Shown here one piece after another: positions 1-12,000 of a stretch of DNA of 64,000 nt. The notes below the pieces were generated by a model. That model was not told where the DNA came from. It made no database searches and saw only the letters and a program-made list of their open reading frames with translations. The stretch's first letter is position 1. Each line of letters begins with the position of its first letter. The DNA comes from Cardiocondyla obscurior (Eukaryota; Arthropoda; Insecta; Hymenoptera; Formicidae), in the NCBI RefSeq assembly GCF_019399895.1, contig NC_091869.1:4526001-4590000 (forward strand), written 5' to 3'. The position numbers and the translations under genes were made by a program.

Positions 1-3000
1 GCTGGAGTATCCAATTCTGATAATAAAGAAACCATATCATGGGCTCGGTTTGAATATGCGGATATAAATGACCCCGCTTTATATCCCGATTACAATGAAG
101 GGTCCAGTACGCCACCGTTGTTATTGGTATTAGGATATACGGTTGGCGTTCAGGTAAATTATATTATGTTACTTGCAAATATGCCTTTTTTGACTTATTG
201 TTTCACAGTTCTATGTCTTTCATTGGATTCCAATAATTACCGATTTTCATAAACGCAGGTATGGCTGATAGCAGCAACGGGAGAGGCGACGGAAGTCTTA
301 TCATGGCGACAAGGTGTGGTTCGTACCCTTCGAATTCTACCAAATCCAAAGACTGACGACGAACACGTCGACGAATTCGAAGCGAAACGGCCGATGATAG
401 CAGTTTGCTCCGAGCCGGATTCGACTCTTCCGGGACCAAAATTTTGTGACGTCAACTTCATCTCCTTGAAAACCGGCGAGCAAGTGCACAGCGTAGGATT
501 CAAACATTCTGTTTGCGACGTGCTGGCGAACAGGCGATCCGTGGTCATAACGTTATTAGAAAAAATTGCGGTCTTCGATGCCAGAACGTTGCAAAATAAT
601 ATAACAATCACGACCTGTTATGCCAGCCCTGGCACAAATCCAAATCCTATCGCTTTAGGAACACGATGGCTCGCTTACAGGTATAAAACTTTCCACATAT
701 TTAATTATTTGCATTCTAGCGATTTTAATATTTTTTATAGCGCTGAACGTTGTATCATTAAATCTGAAATAATTGCTCTTTGTGTTTACAGCGAGAAAAA
801 ATTACTACCTGCGAGAAGAAGCAGCGGTGGCTGCGAAGGAGAAGGCGTTCAAAGTTACACAGCGACGGTTTTATATGCAGCAAAATCACTTGGGAAAGGT
901 CTTCGCGGATTAGGTGAAACTGTAGCGTCGAGTCTTACTGGGAATTCAGTATCACCGATGACTATCAATAACACTGGCAATGACGTAACTCAACCGGGCG
1001 TCGTAACGATATTAGATCTTCAGGTTGCGAGAGATGAGAAAGAATTGGATGACTCGAATGTGGATGCTGTAATCGCTCATTTTACCGCCCATAGCGATGC
1101 AATCGTTGCCATGACTTTCGACTTAACCGGTGCATTGTTAATGACAGCTGACAAAAGAGGACACGACTTCCACATTTTCAGAATTCAACCTCATCCCGGT
1201 GGACCGACACTAGCAGCGGTACATCACCTGTATATTTTACACCGAGGCGATACCACTGCGAAAGTGCAGGTATACATTTTTAATTCTTTTACTATTTATA
1301 TTTTAATTATACACTTCGTTAAAATTTATTATATTACTTATTATGTTATACGTTTATTGTATTAGGACATGGTATTTTCGAGCGATACACGTTGGGCTGC
1401 TATTTCAACTGTGAGAGGTACAACACATGTGTTTCCCGTTGCACCTTACGGTGGTCCTGTTGGCGTCAGGACGCACTCCACGCCCAACGTCGTCAACAGA
1501 TTGTCAAGATTCCATAAAAGCGCAGGTTTGACGGACGATAATACCCGCTCCCACTCTCCTGTGTCTCATACGGAATTACCTTTGTCTGTATATCCTTACT
1601 CCAATCCGAGACTTCCTCCATATCCTCATCCGACGATAGTGCATCCGTTGTCACAAATTCGGCAGCCATCTTCTATAAATCAAGTTAACAGCTCCACGCA
1701 GCCAAGGTAGCTATTAATTTTATAGAAATTTAGCTTTACGAGAAACGATAAATTATAAAGAGATAATTAAAAAAATATTGTACGTTTTGTAGCAGACCAC
1801 AACAAAGGCAACGATTACATTCAGATGACAGTGGATCTTTATCTTTGAAGATATGCGCGTGTTTTGCTCCACCAAGAGCTTGGATGTTTGCGCAAAGGGA
1901 GTCCAGCAGCAAGGTTGTCAAAAGGGCAGTTGATTCTCTGTTTATTATGGCATGTCATGGAAACATGATACAATATGACTTGGATCCTAAACCAGCTGCT
2001 GGTATATAATAAAAAAATAATTTTATTTTATAAGATAATTATTTCAGTTCAAAAATATATTTTGCATACTAATATTTATCTTATTTTAGGAATCCCAAAG
2101 GAAAAAGTGTGCGACGACACTAGTATCGAATTGGAAGTTGAAGCGAAGGGCCAATGGCCACTTTGTAGATCTCCCCATTCATCAGATCTCATCTTACCGT
2201 TGCCTCTTTCAAACCCATTACTTAGTGTTTCGTTTACGCCAAAAAACAACCAGGAGTTTGACACGGTCGAAGATCGTTGGCTGAGTCAAGTGGAGATCGT
2301 GACGCACGCTGGGCCACATAGACGATTATGGATGGGCCCACAATTCGTTTTTAAAACTTACAATGCGCCCAGTGGGTTAGTTTTTTTTTTTTAATTTTCA
2401 CTAATTAATTACGATTTTTTTAAAACAAAAATAGAATTTAATAAAAAATAATTGTTATTAGCGTTGCTGTTAATTTGGTCGAAGCAGAGGCAGTTGAAAT
2501 TGGAATTACGGGATCGCGTCCAGCGAGATCGAAACCTGTTAATATGCCGCATGCGGCGTCCAGACCGTTGATGCCGGTGGTCATCGACGGATCAGGAAGT
2601 AAGTGTGTAATATAATAATTAAGCTAACGGTGAATTACATAAGAAATTAAAATATATTTTATTTTATAGGCAGTTATGAACAGTCGCCGAGATTCATGGA
2701 GGCGTATGGTGATCCCTTAGACAGCGAGAACGTGGCCGTTGGCAGTTGTGAGAGTCAACTGAGAGAGGATCTCGCGGAGGCTATGCTTGAAATATCAATC
2801 GCGTCACATCGTGCTCCAGGTAAGTGCGTAATTACGCGTCGAAGTTTTATATTTTAATCGAAAGCACGAGATTTCACACGAAGGTTAGATTAGGTTCGCT
2901 TAGTCGTGGTATTATTGGAATACCTAAATTTACATATTTTATGTAATTTATATAAATACAAATTTGTATTTGTTCATGTTTCATATCTTTGCTGAACGTG

Positions 3001-6000
3001 ATATGTACTCTAATTTTTATTTCCTAGTAACAAATAATTTTTTTTTTGTTAATATAGAGGAATAGTTGTGGAGAAAGTATTGGCAGTATTTTATTTTTAT
3101 TTTTATTATTTCCTAATTTTCCTGCATTTTTCATTATCATACTATCACTACATTCATTTTGTTTCGTTTAACAATTATAAATTATCTTCATTGAATTTTA
3201 TCAAATACAATTTTTGACATTGTACATATGATTGTATTACGCAAGCATTTATTTTATTAGAAAATATTTTACAACTTTTATCAAAGAAAACGAAGAACAT
3301 GTACTTGCACTGAACTAATATTTTTATATACATTTACATACTTCTTAAACTTTTCAAACATGTGGATTTAAGCTCGCAAAGCTTGCAGGGTATAATTCGC
3401 GTAAAATTTGGTATGATATTTGACGCGTATTTTGACATTATGCTTCTTTATTAACAATAGAAAAAAATTAATAAATTCTCAGAAAAGAGAAAATAATTGT
3501 GCTTGTCAACGTTTTGCGACAACGTTGATGCCGATACATTGCAGAACCTGAAGTGTATTTTAAACGAAAAAAAAGCAAGATATTTATAAGCAATCTTTAC
3601 TTTTTCTATGATATGTTTTTCGAATATGACAAAGGATAAGATCTTTAGCGTTGTAAGTTTGCGTGGACACAGAACTGGCCAGAGGCAGGTATCTCCATTT
3701 TTATCCCTGTAACTGTACTTTATTCGAGCACTAACAGCAAGATATTTTGTTGACGTCTGCTCTTTGTATTTTTGGTGAAAAGAAAACGTCCGATAAATGA
3801 TATTACGTCTTTGTACTAACCATGTAGATCCATCACATTTTGCTCGAGCTTTTAGCTTTGTGTATATCTTAGAAAGATTTTTTTTGCGATTGCAATACAG
3901 GCAGATGTGTTTCTCTTAAGTTTGTCTTGACTTGACCCCCGCGTAATTGACACGCGCGCGGAAAATATGCAAATGTGAAATGTAATGAGAAAAAGAAAAT
4001 CACAAAAAGATTAGACAATCCCTTTTGTGTTCTTGTTCTCAAGGTGTTCAAGACTCTGTTATGCACCGACTTATATGTATAGCTGCTAGAACTCGCATTA
4101 TACGCTTTGTTTTTACATTATGTGACTTTGCTACGATTTCTCGATTATTTGTTAAAGAAACTGAACTCGTACACGATATAATCCCGAGCGAGCATGCGAG
4201 CGAGCTAATTATCATTGCATAAGAAAAAAAAAAAAGCGAGGAAAAAAAAGATAAACTTAAGAGAGAGAAAGAGAGAGAGGGAGAGCGAAAGAGACACGCG
4301 TGAGCAGCGACTCGTGATATTGATACCTGCCAACGGCTTTTTCTGTTACTAGGGAGGCGTACGGTATTTGAGAGGGTGGGTCAGCCAGTAACTAAAGTCG
4401 TCAACCCTCACACCGGCACCGTGATTACCGTGTCGGCCGACGAGGATGAGGACGCTATTAGCTCCATACAGGAGTACGACTCCGCCGCGGAGGAGATCCA
4501 CGCACCTAGAAGCGTGTGCGCCGAGGAGGGTCCGGCCTCGCTCAGCGCGGCTGACCTGCCCGACGAGCCGGAGAGCCGGGCGCTGAATCGCGAGCTCACC
4601 GAGATCTGCGCGGAGATGCGCTCGGCAAGCGAGCCGGCGATCGACAGCGTACCAGACGAGAACATACGCGAGCTGCAGGAACGTCGCGCCCTATGCGCGG
4701 AGATGGCGGCCACAACGACAATGACCACGTCGATCGACTACGAAAAGGAGGAGGCGTTTCGCGACGTCCCGACAAGTCTCAGCCTGTGCGCCGAACCAGG
4801 TGAGATCCCGAGCAGCCCGATGACGCAGGCGAAAAAAACCGCGTTGTGGTGCAGTAAGGGAAGATCCGTCGTCGACAAGCGTACCGAGGAATATTGCAAC
4901 GAAGCTCACGAGAGGCATCTCGCCAAAGCTAAATACGTCGTCAGCTATGACGACGACAGCGTTACGTTGATGGAGAACAAAACCATGCGAGGCGAGAAGA
5001 GTGCGGAGACGCCGCAACCAAGCGTAGAAGAGAAAATCAAGAAATCTGTTGCGAGAAAAACTGCTATCGACTTCGAAACTTCGAGCTACGCTACAACGCA
5101 GAAACATTCGATTGACCAGCGAACGACTCGTTCATACAAGTACGTTGTTAAAGAAGATGAGGATAGCGTCGTTGTCGAGAACGCACGATACATTGAATCG
5201 ACGATGAGCGCTAGCACAAAGAAAGAAGAAAATGTCGAAAAAAAGAAAATTGAGACCACAAGAGATTTTAAAGTAGCGAGAGACAAATATGAAATGGTAC
5301 GAAAGAACGACGATTGGAAGAGCCACGCTTCTCCGCGGGAATTCACCGTCAAGAATCAAGTTACGTTCGAAGACAAAGAAACAAAATGCACGAGAGTGAT
5401 ATCATCTGCTGACTTGTCCGAGTCGACTGAACCGATGGCCCATGTAATCGTACAGAAAGGAAACTCCGGTAAATCTGCATGGGATGTAGAAAAGACGAGA
5501 TTGCTATCTCGCCACGACGACGGAAACGAGGGTGATGATGAATTACCACCGTTGGATCCGCCGCCGCTGGACGACTTTAGCTCTATCGAGTATCACATGG
5601 TAGAGCCGTGTAATCTCGGTAGAGACGCCACCTCCACGTCCACTCAATCCGACGACGACATCGAGCACATTCATGCATCCGAGGTGATGCAAATGCGGAT
5701 GAAAATTGACGCTAGTAACAACAAGGTCAGAGACGCGGGTGTGACTGTCAACACGGTTACGCAATTCTCTTCTCCGGTAACGCGACGAAAGAACAGCAAG
5801 AGTACAATTTCGGACGACGATTTGGAGTACATACACAGTGTTGAGCTCGGCTTCGAATCTGCGGGCTTAGAACGGGGCGACGTCAGCACGATGAAGCCTT
5901 TGGTAAAGGCGACCAGCAATGATAACTGCCCACGTCGAAGACACAGCAGACATACGTTATCTTCCGACGACGATTTGGAGCACGTTCAGCTGTCGGATGT

Positions 6001-9000
6001 TCGTGAGTTGGAGCTCGACGCGGTGGCGAGATTGTCACAGAAAGAATTTCCTCAGGTGGCTCAGGAAATAATGGAGCAACAAGAAGCAAAATCTAAATCG
6101 GGCAAGAAACGAAAGGATATTATGGTGATTGAGAAAAGCGAAGCGGAGGCCGTGGAAGTCACTGTGATATATAACCCACTGGAGGACGTCTGGTTGAAGT
6201 CGGAAGAGACCGATCGATATAGCTTTGACTTAAAGGAGAAGCCGGAGGGACTGTATCCGAGTCCTACGAAACGAGCGAAAAATCGTGGATTGAAAACGAC
6301 GAATTTCTCATCGTCCTCGCTAGTGCCTGCCAAGCGGACTTGTCAGACCACTGACAGCGACATCGTCGAAATTATCGACATCGACGCGATGCAGAAGGCC
6401 GATGTGGACGCCGATGCTACGCCGGAGTGCAAGATTCTACCTGTCGCTGGAACGCGTACTCGGAAGTCGCGCAAAAGCAAACGGTCTCAGCCGGAAGGGC
6501 AATCGCAGGAGAACAATTCGGCGGAACCGTCTCTTTCCACCCCTGTACCTTCGTTTCGTTCCTCGAAGGTGAAAATGGCAGAACTGCAGGAGGCCGTGCG
6601 AGAAGAACCGTTCGTAGAATTCGATTCCAAAGATCAGGAATCGAAAGCTTCTTCACCTTTGGCGGAGATATCTTGGAGCTCTATCGTCAAGAAGAGCATC
6701 TCTCCTTCATCGGATTCTCAAGAGATTCGTAAGGAAACCGATCTCGAACCGTTGATAGAGGTAGAAGAAAAAGTAGAAACAGGCGAGCACGTGAAGAGAC
6801 TGATGGAGGCACAGGAATTCCGCAGCTCAGATAATTCCGCGTTTTTCGACACCGCGCCGTTACGCATAGCACACGGACGCTCGCGACGACGAGTTAGAAC
6901 TAAAGAGAAGAAAGAGAAGGATGTAGAGGAGGAGGAACTCTTCGGCGAGAAGGATAACGTCGATGTAACGAAGATGGCAACAACAACGGTGAAGGAGAAT
7001 ATCCTCGCAGACCTTCCCACACCAATAATAGATGATGAGCTTAGCGTGGACAAGGAGGTCGTGTGCGTCACGACTGCTATGGCGCGAGCTAAGATTTCTC
7101 GGGACAAGGGGGATAGCAAAGCGACGGAGGGCAGTTCTCCCCTTGTTTCGGAAGTACGATCCGTCGTCGACGAGACACGTCGAGGTAACGTGCCAGCTGA
7201 GAGGAGAGAATCGCAAAGAGAATCTTCTTTGCAGCTTCAACCGACGCGACAGCAGGTGGAGGGTGACGGCGACGGTAGTAGCGGCGACGGCGAGGGCATT
7301 ACCGGAGCAACCGAGCGTCCGTATGATCCGGCTTCTTCAAAGGCGTCTCCGGAATCCATCGATGACGGGCCCGCCGAGAAGCGGAACGAAGCGGAACGCG
7401 AGCATTCGACTACCGCCAAGAAAACGAGCAACAGATCTAAGAGGAAAAAGCGCAGATGAGTAGAGGATTGCTGCATGGACGTGCCTAGGGCCAGCCTTGC
7501 CCTCTACATACTCCTAATGCAAGTGACAGGAGTAGATTAGCGTTCATATGTAAGGAAGTGAGACCACACATCGAAATTCGAGCGCTCCGTGCGCGATCTT
7601 AAAGAGCTACTTCGCGTCGAGTAGCGTTAATCAGCATGCGTCTTGCTATAACAACGATAGGCCCATTTTTCTTTCGTGTATCTTGCTATTGCTATTTTCA
7701 AGATCTTGTTCTTAATGCGATAATTAATTATTTGAGACGAATGCGATAATTGAAAGAAAATTTTTAAAGATAATCGAAAGCATTTCGCCGCGTGCAAAAC
7801 TATTGTTATTCATTTTAAAATCACGTATTTTATGGCCCTATCATCGTTTCGAGTCGTATTAATTAGCAGTTATATTAATTGCAAAGGCGCGAGCTGATGT
7901 TGTGTTCACACAGTATAGTGGGCAAGGTTGACTTCTAGCAGATGTTAGGACATTCAATGCTCTGACGTTAATTCTAACGGGGTAGAACTAACGAGGGAGC
8001 TCTCAGAATAGCATCGCGTTTCGCCATCCGTGTAGCAATTTCGATTTGACTGCCTTAGATCGTAAAAGGTGATAAAGTTTAAATTTCACATGGTGCAAAC
8101 AACCTGCGTGTATTTATATATCGTTTGCCCATTATTGGTAACATAATTGTTTGGTGCAATTAATGACGATCGCTCTTGGCCATTAGGTGTTCATTTGTGG
8201 GATTGACCCTTTAGCTATTCTCTTATCGAGTAATGACGACCATCGTCCATGCAATAGGTCATATTTCTTCGTGTAGTACAAAACATTCTCATCAGATTCA
8301 TTCAGCCTTTGCTTACTGCCGTAGACGCTTCTTATCGAATCGGTGGCAGTATACAGAAGAGTATAGTAAAAAAAAAAAAAAATAAAAAATAAATTTTTAA
8401 TCGTAATACTTTGTACAGTTTAGAATGATTGCAATCAGGAATTATGATCGCTTGCTTAATTGTACACCGAAAAGCAGATATGGCATTTGGTGCGGCGAGT
8501 GGCGGCTAGCGTACGTGACTTCCCCCTCTCTCGGCCGCCGAGGACGAGGGAGGTAGTGGTGAGCGGCGTTCTCCCTCAGTTCTCGACGACCGTTGCTCCG
8601 TGTAACACCTACGCGTGTGCTTCGTGTGAGATTCGACGAACACCACGCCGAGATCACGTACGCTAGCCGTCATCGCAGCATCACAAACGCTATTCCTGAC
8701 GGTGAGTGTACATATTCATCATCACGCACTTTTGTATAAATGCCTATTTGTTTTTAAGGAGATTTAGAGAAGGACTCAATATAAGTGGTCACTTAGACGC
8801 AAACAAGTATTCCTTGACAATTTTTAAAGAAATAATATTAATTTAATAATAGTATTATAATAGGAAAAAGAACCACTCGCGCTATGAATCTAATACGATG
8901 TGTTCTACATGATTTCTCGAACGCGTTTATCTTAACACAAATCTTGCCTCAAACGCCTAAGTATTAGTTACTCAAGTATTGCTCTACTCCAAATTTAGAC

Positions 9001-12000
9001 ACGGCTGGGTATTGAAATCTGATCGAATATATATTGCGTTCAGAGTCGTTCAGCTTCGGCATAGTGTGTGCAGTGTAAAGACCGCAAGTTCGATGACGTT
9101 GATTTTATTAATTTTATTGGTTTTATTAGTTAAATTTGTTAAATACTTTTTTTGTCTTTTTTGTTAATTTTTTAATTTTTATTTTGGAAAATTGTTATTA
9201 ATTTATATAATTTATGCAACGTGTACTGTATTATGGAAACGTAAGAAATCATGTAAAACAATTCGATGCAGTTATATTGTTTAAACGATCGAGTTTATAA
9301 TTGAAATTTATCAAATGAAACAGTTTACATATTGTTCAATGAAAAATTATTTAAATGGATTGAGTGATAAAAAGAAAGGAACGTAAAGATAGGTATTTTT
9401 GTTCGTTAAAAACTTCTCATAAAGCACTATTTTTTTTAATTAAATTATTTTTAATTATTATAGTTATAACAATATTTATAATATAATATATAAATATAAT
9501 ATAATTATTTAAAATTAAATTTAAGTAAAAAGGTTGAAGTATTCCGAATTTTTTGACTGATAGCTTGCATCAATTTTAATGCAAAAAAACCTTGAAATAC
9601 TCAGATGTTAAGTAACCATAAAGGATGTAAGATCGATCTAGTGCTCAAAAATCAAATCGAAGGATACATTCTTATTTATTTCGCTGTACAATATGTCGCG
9701 GCAGTTAACGCACTCCTTTCTCTAGTCCTTTTCTATCTCTCCTGGTTCTTTCGCATTTTCGAAACGTCGAAGTGGCCTATGCAGGCGTATGCTTGATGTA
9801 AAAAAAATTTCAAAGTCTTTTCGAGTGTTACACGCTAGAGATGCGAGGAAAAACATAAGAAAAAAAAGAGAAGCGTGTAAAACGTGTTCAACGTTGCCGA
9901 TGGTGACGCATAAAAAAAAATGTGTGTGTGTGTGTGTGTGTAGATATAATTACACTTCTTGTATATCGTAATTAGTGGTAAAAGGAAAAAAAGAAAAAAG
10001 ATCGAATATCGTGTGCAAGAGTCGATGATAAATACTCAGTATAAAGTAGCTTCGTGACAGCGGTCCTCTATTGTTTTCACCGCTGCATGATGTAGAGAAA
10101 CTTCAAATGGGAAAAATATGTTAAAAGATGGATCTTTTTATTGACTCGGAGATCAATCGTAAAATCTATTTTAAACGACAGCGAAGAGTGTAAAAGGCGA
10201 ACCATGCAGGATTCTACAAGCCACATTATCCTTACATTAATTGTCGGCGAGACGTTAGTTTCTTTCAGGAAAAAAAAGAAAAGAAAAAAAAAAAAAATAG
10301 GAAAGTCGACTTTTCTATTGCTGCTGCAAATATATTACAAATGCAGAGTGCAGGATAACGTGTTGTACAAACACCTTATAAATTAAAAAAAAAAAAGAAA
10401 GGAACGTCTGAGTAGGATAACTGGGTCAGTGTCAGTCGCGGATTAAATGTCTGTTTAAATATTTATTATTCTACATTTGTGAATGTATTAAGAATATTTC
10501 AACGGTGATATATAACGAAGAAGGTGTTACATTGATAGTTAATTGGAAATAATTGTTGCTATTAATATTAAGTTAACAGATTTTTAACTGTTGCTCCTGT
10601 TAACGTAATTCATTTTCTGACACAGCAGTATTATGCATATCGGTTACAGCTCGACACTGGCTCAAGTACCCTTTCAGTTTACTCAGACAAGCTAAAATGT
10701 TAACGAAATTCACCTTTTACGCTCCTAGCTGTTTTACACGAAGTTTCACGAAGGAATTCTTCGTCAGACTGTGATGTCCCTCAGTTGGTAGTGATCTCGA
10801 TCCAAGCGGCATTAGATATTTTATGCGTACGTACAGCTTGATGCATAATACGTTTATCTAATTGAAACTTATCCCTCTGATCTTCGTCGCGATTATTATT
10901 CTATCGTTACATGCGGGCATGTATTACATGAAGGGAAAAGAAAAAAAAAGAGAAATAAACAGCTTTTATGATTTAATAACAAATCGCTGCGTGCAATGCG
11001 TGTTGATGTTGGAATGTATGTGATGCGTGGGATATGTATGGCGAACGCGGAGAGACGCCGAATATTAATCGGTCACAAGCAAATACATCGTACTGCAAAG
11101 GATATTTTGGTCTCTTAGTCCCCCTGTACGGGAAAGAACTTCGAAATAATGATCATTAATAACGTCCAAATTACAATGCACACTTTGTACACAATCATTC
11201 TTCGATATTTTTCAAGTCCTCGATAATATTTTGACTTAATCTCGGAACAGAGCGTTGTATCATTTTTCAGAGCCAATCTCCGTGTAGATATTACTTATTC
11301 TAATAACGTAGATATGTGTATGTACATGTATTTAGAGTTGCGTTAGAGAAACATTTAGGCCAGGTTGCATCGAGGATTATTAAACGAACTCTTGGATTAG
11401 TGATTCGCGCGAGTATCTCTTTCTAAATTATTAATTAATTCACGTAGACGAAAGATTTACTCAGGATCAATGCTAATTATTGCGGCGTCGGTGCAACTGG
11501 GCTTAAATGTCTGGAAGATTAATGGTTAACGACGACAGAAACACTTGGGCGCCGAATTTATTTATAATTTTAAGCGATTCTATTTTCTTTTTCTGTGTAT
11601 AGCGAGTTACAATGTTTACCTGTGTATTTACCTGAGTAGAGTTAAGTATGTAAGATCAATTAACGGTACTTCTTTACATAGAGGTATTCTTCTACAAAAA
11701 AAAAAAAAAAAGAAAAAAAAAGAGAAATGAAACAAAACTGGCCGATACATCATCTGTCGAGATGCAAATTTCGCAATAAACTTCTTGGATAACGTTAGTT
11801 TCGGTCGACACGTACAGTGGCGATTAAAAGTGGCACAGTATTCCTTGATATAGTTTGATATAGATTTACTGTAAGACAATCTATTAATAATAAATAAAAT
11901 AGCAACGATAAACAAGTAACAAAAATTAAGATAAAAATCAATCATCGATCTTAAAGAAAGCTCAAGTACTGGAAAAGTAAACGCTTTTATTTTGGGAAAT

